From contig NZ_CP088930.1 of NCBI RefSeq assembly GCF_027594825.1, forward strand, positions 5,145,019-5,209,018: 64,000 nucleotides of DNA, given 5' to 3'. The position numbers and the translations under genes were made by a program. The notes under the pieces were generated by a model. That model made no database searches, was not told where the DNA came from, and saw nothing but the letters and a program-made list of their open reading frames with translations. This document shows, piece after piece, positions 61,778 through 64,000 of the stretch; the first letter of the stretch is position 1, and every line of letters starts with the position of its first letter. The DNA comes from Serratia liquefaciens. GTDB taxonomy: Bacteria > Pseudomonadota > Gammaproteobacteria > Enterobacterales > Enterobacteriaceae.

Positions 61778-62056
61778 ATTATCATTAAGATTCAAACCTT
61801 CTGTCTGTATGGAATAGGCCAGGCGACGGCGAGAATGGCGGTGCTTGGTGGCGAAAGCCCTACCGGCTGGGGCTGGAGGAAATTTTACTTCCCACACAGG
61901 GGACGAAATTTTGTTCGGTTGAACGTATTGGGTCGCAGATAAAATTCCTATAAAAACTCGCCGCTTTGCGCAACAATCGTTTACAATTTGAAAGGTATTG
62001 CTTGAGTGCCGTTTTTGTAAAGTTTCGTATTTTTAGTAGGTTAATGGCGCACAACT
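61778..62056. other. Intergenic region between the metallophore operon and htpX
   Basis: Part of a 405-bp gap. Beyond the Zur-like site and the htpX promoter it has no credible gene; an 85-codon minus-strand frame (61860-62117) has no ribosome site. A GAAATTTT direct repeat occurs at about 61879 and 61908. The GC-rich stretch 61805-61880 could fold, but I recognise no riboswitch or small RNA. Confidence 0.4.
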
Positions 62057-62082
62057 CTTGAAACTGTGACGAATGCCCATAC
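62057..62082 (+). promoter_or_regulatory. Heat-shock (sigma-32) promoter of htpX
   Basis: CTTGAAA (62057-62063), 12 bases, then CCCATAC (62076-62082): a near-consensus sigma-32 promoter 57 bases before htpX. HtpX is a known heat-shock protein in E. coli. Confidence 0.75.
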
Positions 62083-62138
62083 GATCTAGGGTATCCGAGG
62101 CAGCGTTTTGTTAACATTTATGAGGAAGTAAACATTTT

Positions 62139-63017
62139 ATGATGCGTATAGCTCTGTTCCTGCTCACCAACCTGGCGGTGATGTTGGTTTTCGGGCTGGT
62201 GCTCAGCCTGACAGGAATCCAATCCAGTAGCGTTCAGGGCCTGATGATCATGGCCGGTCTGTTCGGCTTCGGCGGTTCTTTTGTCTCACTGCTGATGTCC
62301 AAATGGATGGCGCTGCGCTCCGTTGGCGGGGAAGTGATTGAACAGCCGCGTAACGAAACCGAAAACTGGCTGCTGGAAACGGTACGCCGTCAGTCGCAGC
62401 AGGCAGGCATTGCCATGCCACAGGTCGCTATTTATCACGCACCGGACATTAACGCCTTCGCCACCGGCGCGCGTCGTAACGCTTCGTTGGTCGCCGTCAG
62501 TACCGGTCTGCTGCAAAGCATGAGCCGTGACGAAGCGGAGGCGGTTATCGCCCACGAAATCAGCCACGTCGCCAACGGTGACATGGTCACCATGACGCTG
62601 ATTCAGGGTATCGTGAACACCTTCGTGATCTTTATCTCGCGCCTGATTGCGCAGGTGGCCGCCGGCTTCCTGGGTAACCGTGACGGTGAAGGGGAAGGTA
62701 ACGGCAACCCGATGATCTACTTTGCCGTGTCGATGGTATTGGAACTGGTGTTCGGTATTCTGGCCAGCATCATCACCATGTGGTTCTCGCGTCACCGTGA
62801 GTTTTACGCCGACGCAGGCTCCGCCAAACTGGTGGGCCGCGAGAAGATGATCGCGGCGCTGCAACGGCTGAAGACCAGCTATGAACCGCAGGAAGCGGGC
62901 AGCATGATGGCGTTTTGCATCAACGGCAAATCCAAGTCGTTCAGCGAACTCTTCATGTCTCACCCGCCGCTCGATAAACGTATCGAAGCGCTGCGTTCAG
63001 GCCAGTACCTGAAGTAA
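62139..63017 (+). CDS. htpX: Inner-membrane zinc protease HtpX
   Basis: HtpX degrades misfolded membrane proteins together with FtsH. The 292-residue protein (E. coli 293) has two N-terminal helices, the zinc motif HEISH in [15 protein letters not shown] (about 136-150), two more helices, and the third ligand in [19 protein letters not shown] precedes the ATG. In E. coli it lies next to prc; here about 6.8 kb separate them. Confidence 0.97.
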   Translation: MMRIALFLLTNLAVMLVFGLVLSLTGIQSSSVQGLMIMAGLFGFGGSFVSLLMSKWMALRSVGGEVIEQPRNETENWLLETVRRQSQQAGIAMPQVAIYHAPDINAFATGARRNASLVAVSTGLLQSMSRDEAEAVIAHEISHVANGDMVTMTLIQGIVNTFVIFISRLIAQVAAGFLGNRDGEGEGNGNPMIYFAVSMVLELVFGILASIITMWFSRHREFYADAGSAKLVGREKMIAALQRLKTSYEPQEAGSMMAFCINGKSKSFSELFMSHPPLDKRIEALRSGQYLK

Positions 63018-63035
63018 CCCAAAGAACGTAAAAAA

Positions 63036-63057
63036 CCCCGGCTTGCCGGGGTTTTTT
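63036..63057. terminator. Terminator of htpX
   Basis: CCCCGG-CTTG-CCGGGG flanked by A and T runs; works in both directions. Confidence 0.93.
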
Positions 63058-63179
63058 ATTTCAGGCGTCGCCGGGCTGATGGAGAAGCTTTCATACCAGC
63101 AGACAGAGGCGAACGCCTGCGCAGGCCACGCAGTTTGTCGGGTAGGGTTGATTCGAGCCCCCGAGCCGATGGTTAACCA

Positions 63180-64000
63180 TCAGGACTTAAAAAGCGCCGC
63201 GCCCATGAAGTCGATGAACGCGCGCAGCTTCGGTGCCAGGTGCTTGCTCGACGGCCAGAGCATGCGGAAGGTGCCCTGATGCTGGTTGAAGTCGTCCAGT
63301 ACGGTCACCAGCTCGCCCGCCATGATCGCGTCGCACACCATGAAGTCGGGCAGGCAGGCGATCCCGAGGCCATCGCGGGCGACGTGAACCAGGGCCTCGG
63401 TGGTATTGCACACCATTGAGGCCGGAAGGACAGGTTCCGCTTCGCCCTCCGGCACGCGCAAGGGCCATGGCTCGAACTTGCCGGTGCTAGGGAACTTGTG
63501 TTGCAGGCAGGAATGGCCCGCCAGGTCGGACGGCACGCGTGGCGTGCCGCGTGCGGCGAAGTACCGGGGCGCACCGATCAGCAGCAGCTTAAAGGTACCC
63601 AGCGGACGCGACATCAGCCGGGAGTCCGCCGGTTCCCCGGTGCGAATGACGGCATCGAATCCATCCTCGATCACATCGACCATCCGATCCGAGAAGTCCA
63701 CATCCAGCTCGATGGCCGGGTAGCGGTGCATGAAGGCCGTCAGCGCCGGCATGACCAGGCCGCTGACCAGCGGCAGGCTCACGCGCAGCTTGCCTCGGGG
63801 CGCCTGCTGGGTTTCCGACAGTTCCAGCTCCGCAGCCTCGACTTCAGAGAGGATACGCCGGCAACGCTCAAGGAACAGAGCGCCTTCGGCCGTTAGTGTA
63901 ATGCTGCGCGTGCTGCGATGGAACAGGCGCACCCCCAGCCGTTCTTCAAGTCGCGCCACGCTTTTACCTACGGCGGAAGACGAGATGCCGAGCACCCGCC
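63180..64000 (-). CDS. LysR-family regulator, cut by the window end
   Basis: At least 273 residues of a LysR protein; the 5' end lies beyond base 64000. What is left of the helix-turn-helix (LGISSSAVGKSVARLEERLGVRLFHRSTR) is followed by a complete effector domain of the CrgA/DmlR-like type. Third codon positions are strongly G/C, more so than in the neighbouring core genes, which suggests later acquisition. The neighbours it controls are outside the window. Confidence 0.85.
   Translation of the reverse strand, partial: RVLGISSSAVGKSVARLEERLGVRLFHRSTRSITLTAEGALFLERCRRILSEVEAAELELSETQQAPRGKLRVSLPLVSGLVMPALTAFMHRYPAIELDVDFSDRMVDVIEDGFDAVIRTGEPADSRLMSRPLGTFKLLLIGAPRYFAARGTPRVPSDLAGHSCLQHKFPSTGKFEPWPLRVPEGEAEPVLPASMVCNTTEALVHVARDGLGIACLPDFMVCDAIMAGELVTVLDDFNQHQGTFRMLWPSSKHLAPKLRAFIDFMGAALFKS

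Noticed and set aside
61860..62117. 85-codon minus-strand frame upstream of htpX
   Set aside because: No ribosome site and it overlaps the sigma-32 promoter; composition looks random.

Overview
The window reads as a chromosomal segment of an enterobacterium, most likely Serratia. The housekeeping block letA-letB-rsmF-yebV / msrC-proQ-prc / htpX follows the order known from E. coli and its relatives. A serralysin-type protease, a secreted gamma-class chorismate mutase and a csc sucrose locus fit a plant- or soil-associated Serratia. Genus is an inference from gene content. I see no tRNA, rRNA, CRISPR array or intact insertion sequence.

Layout. 1-2.4 kb: end of a CigR/RcnB-like gene, periplasmic chorismate mutase and a serine hydrolase. 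2.7-7.8 kb: a hut block (hutG, hutI, hutC, hutF, hutD) with two HutC-type operators; hutH and hutU are not here. 7.8-11.6 kb: sucrose genes cscR, cscA, cscB with twin 12-bp operators and a CRP site. 11.9-15.3 kb: an MHS transporter, a GFA-fold protein and a divergent pair of a PhlG-like hydrolase and a TetR regulator. 15.3-25 kb: a cluster that matches, step for step, the five-enzyme ergothioneine degradation pathway (ergothionase, thiourocanate hydratase, thiohydantoin desulfurase, hydantoinase, carbamoylase) plus a transporter and a LysR regulator. The ergothionase lacks the cofactor-forming Ala-Ser-Gly and carries an apparent export signal. A probable group II intron 3' remnant closes the cluster.

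25.1-32.1 kb: a chaperone-usher fimbrial operon preceded by a 315-bp segment bounded by inverted repeats and a FimB-like recombinase, which together form a phase switch. 32.3-37.5 kb: pckA, a CitS-type transporter and a serralysin-family protease. 37.6-40.1 kb: small genes, including three tandem tiny membrane proteins missed by ordinary length cut-offs, an ASCH protein, a C39-like protein and yebV. 40.3-46.1 kb: a complete archaic (Csu-type) pilus operon lying between yebV and rsmF. 46.4-55.4 kb: rsmF, letB, letA, msrC, proQ, prc. 55.5-61.8 kb: a DUF4260 gene and a six-gene operon for an opine-type metallophore (nicotianamine-synthase-like enzyme, opine dehydrogenase, EamA exporter, FecBCD-like ABC importer) behind a Zur-like site. 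62.1-64 kb: htpX with a heat-shock promoter, and a LysR gene cut by the window end.

The accessory blocks centre on use of histidine-derived compounds: histidine itself (hut), ergothioneine, and probably histidine as precursor of the metallophore. Two surface-adhesin systems are interleaved with conserved core genes.
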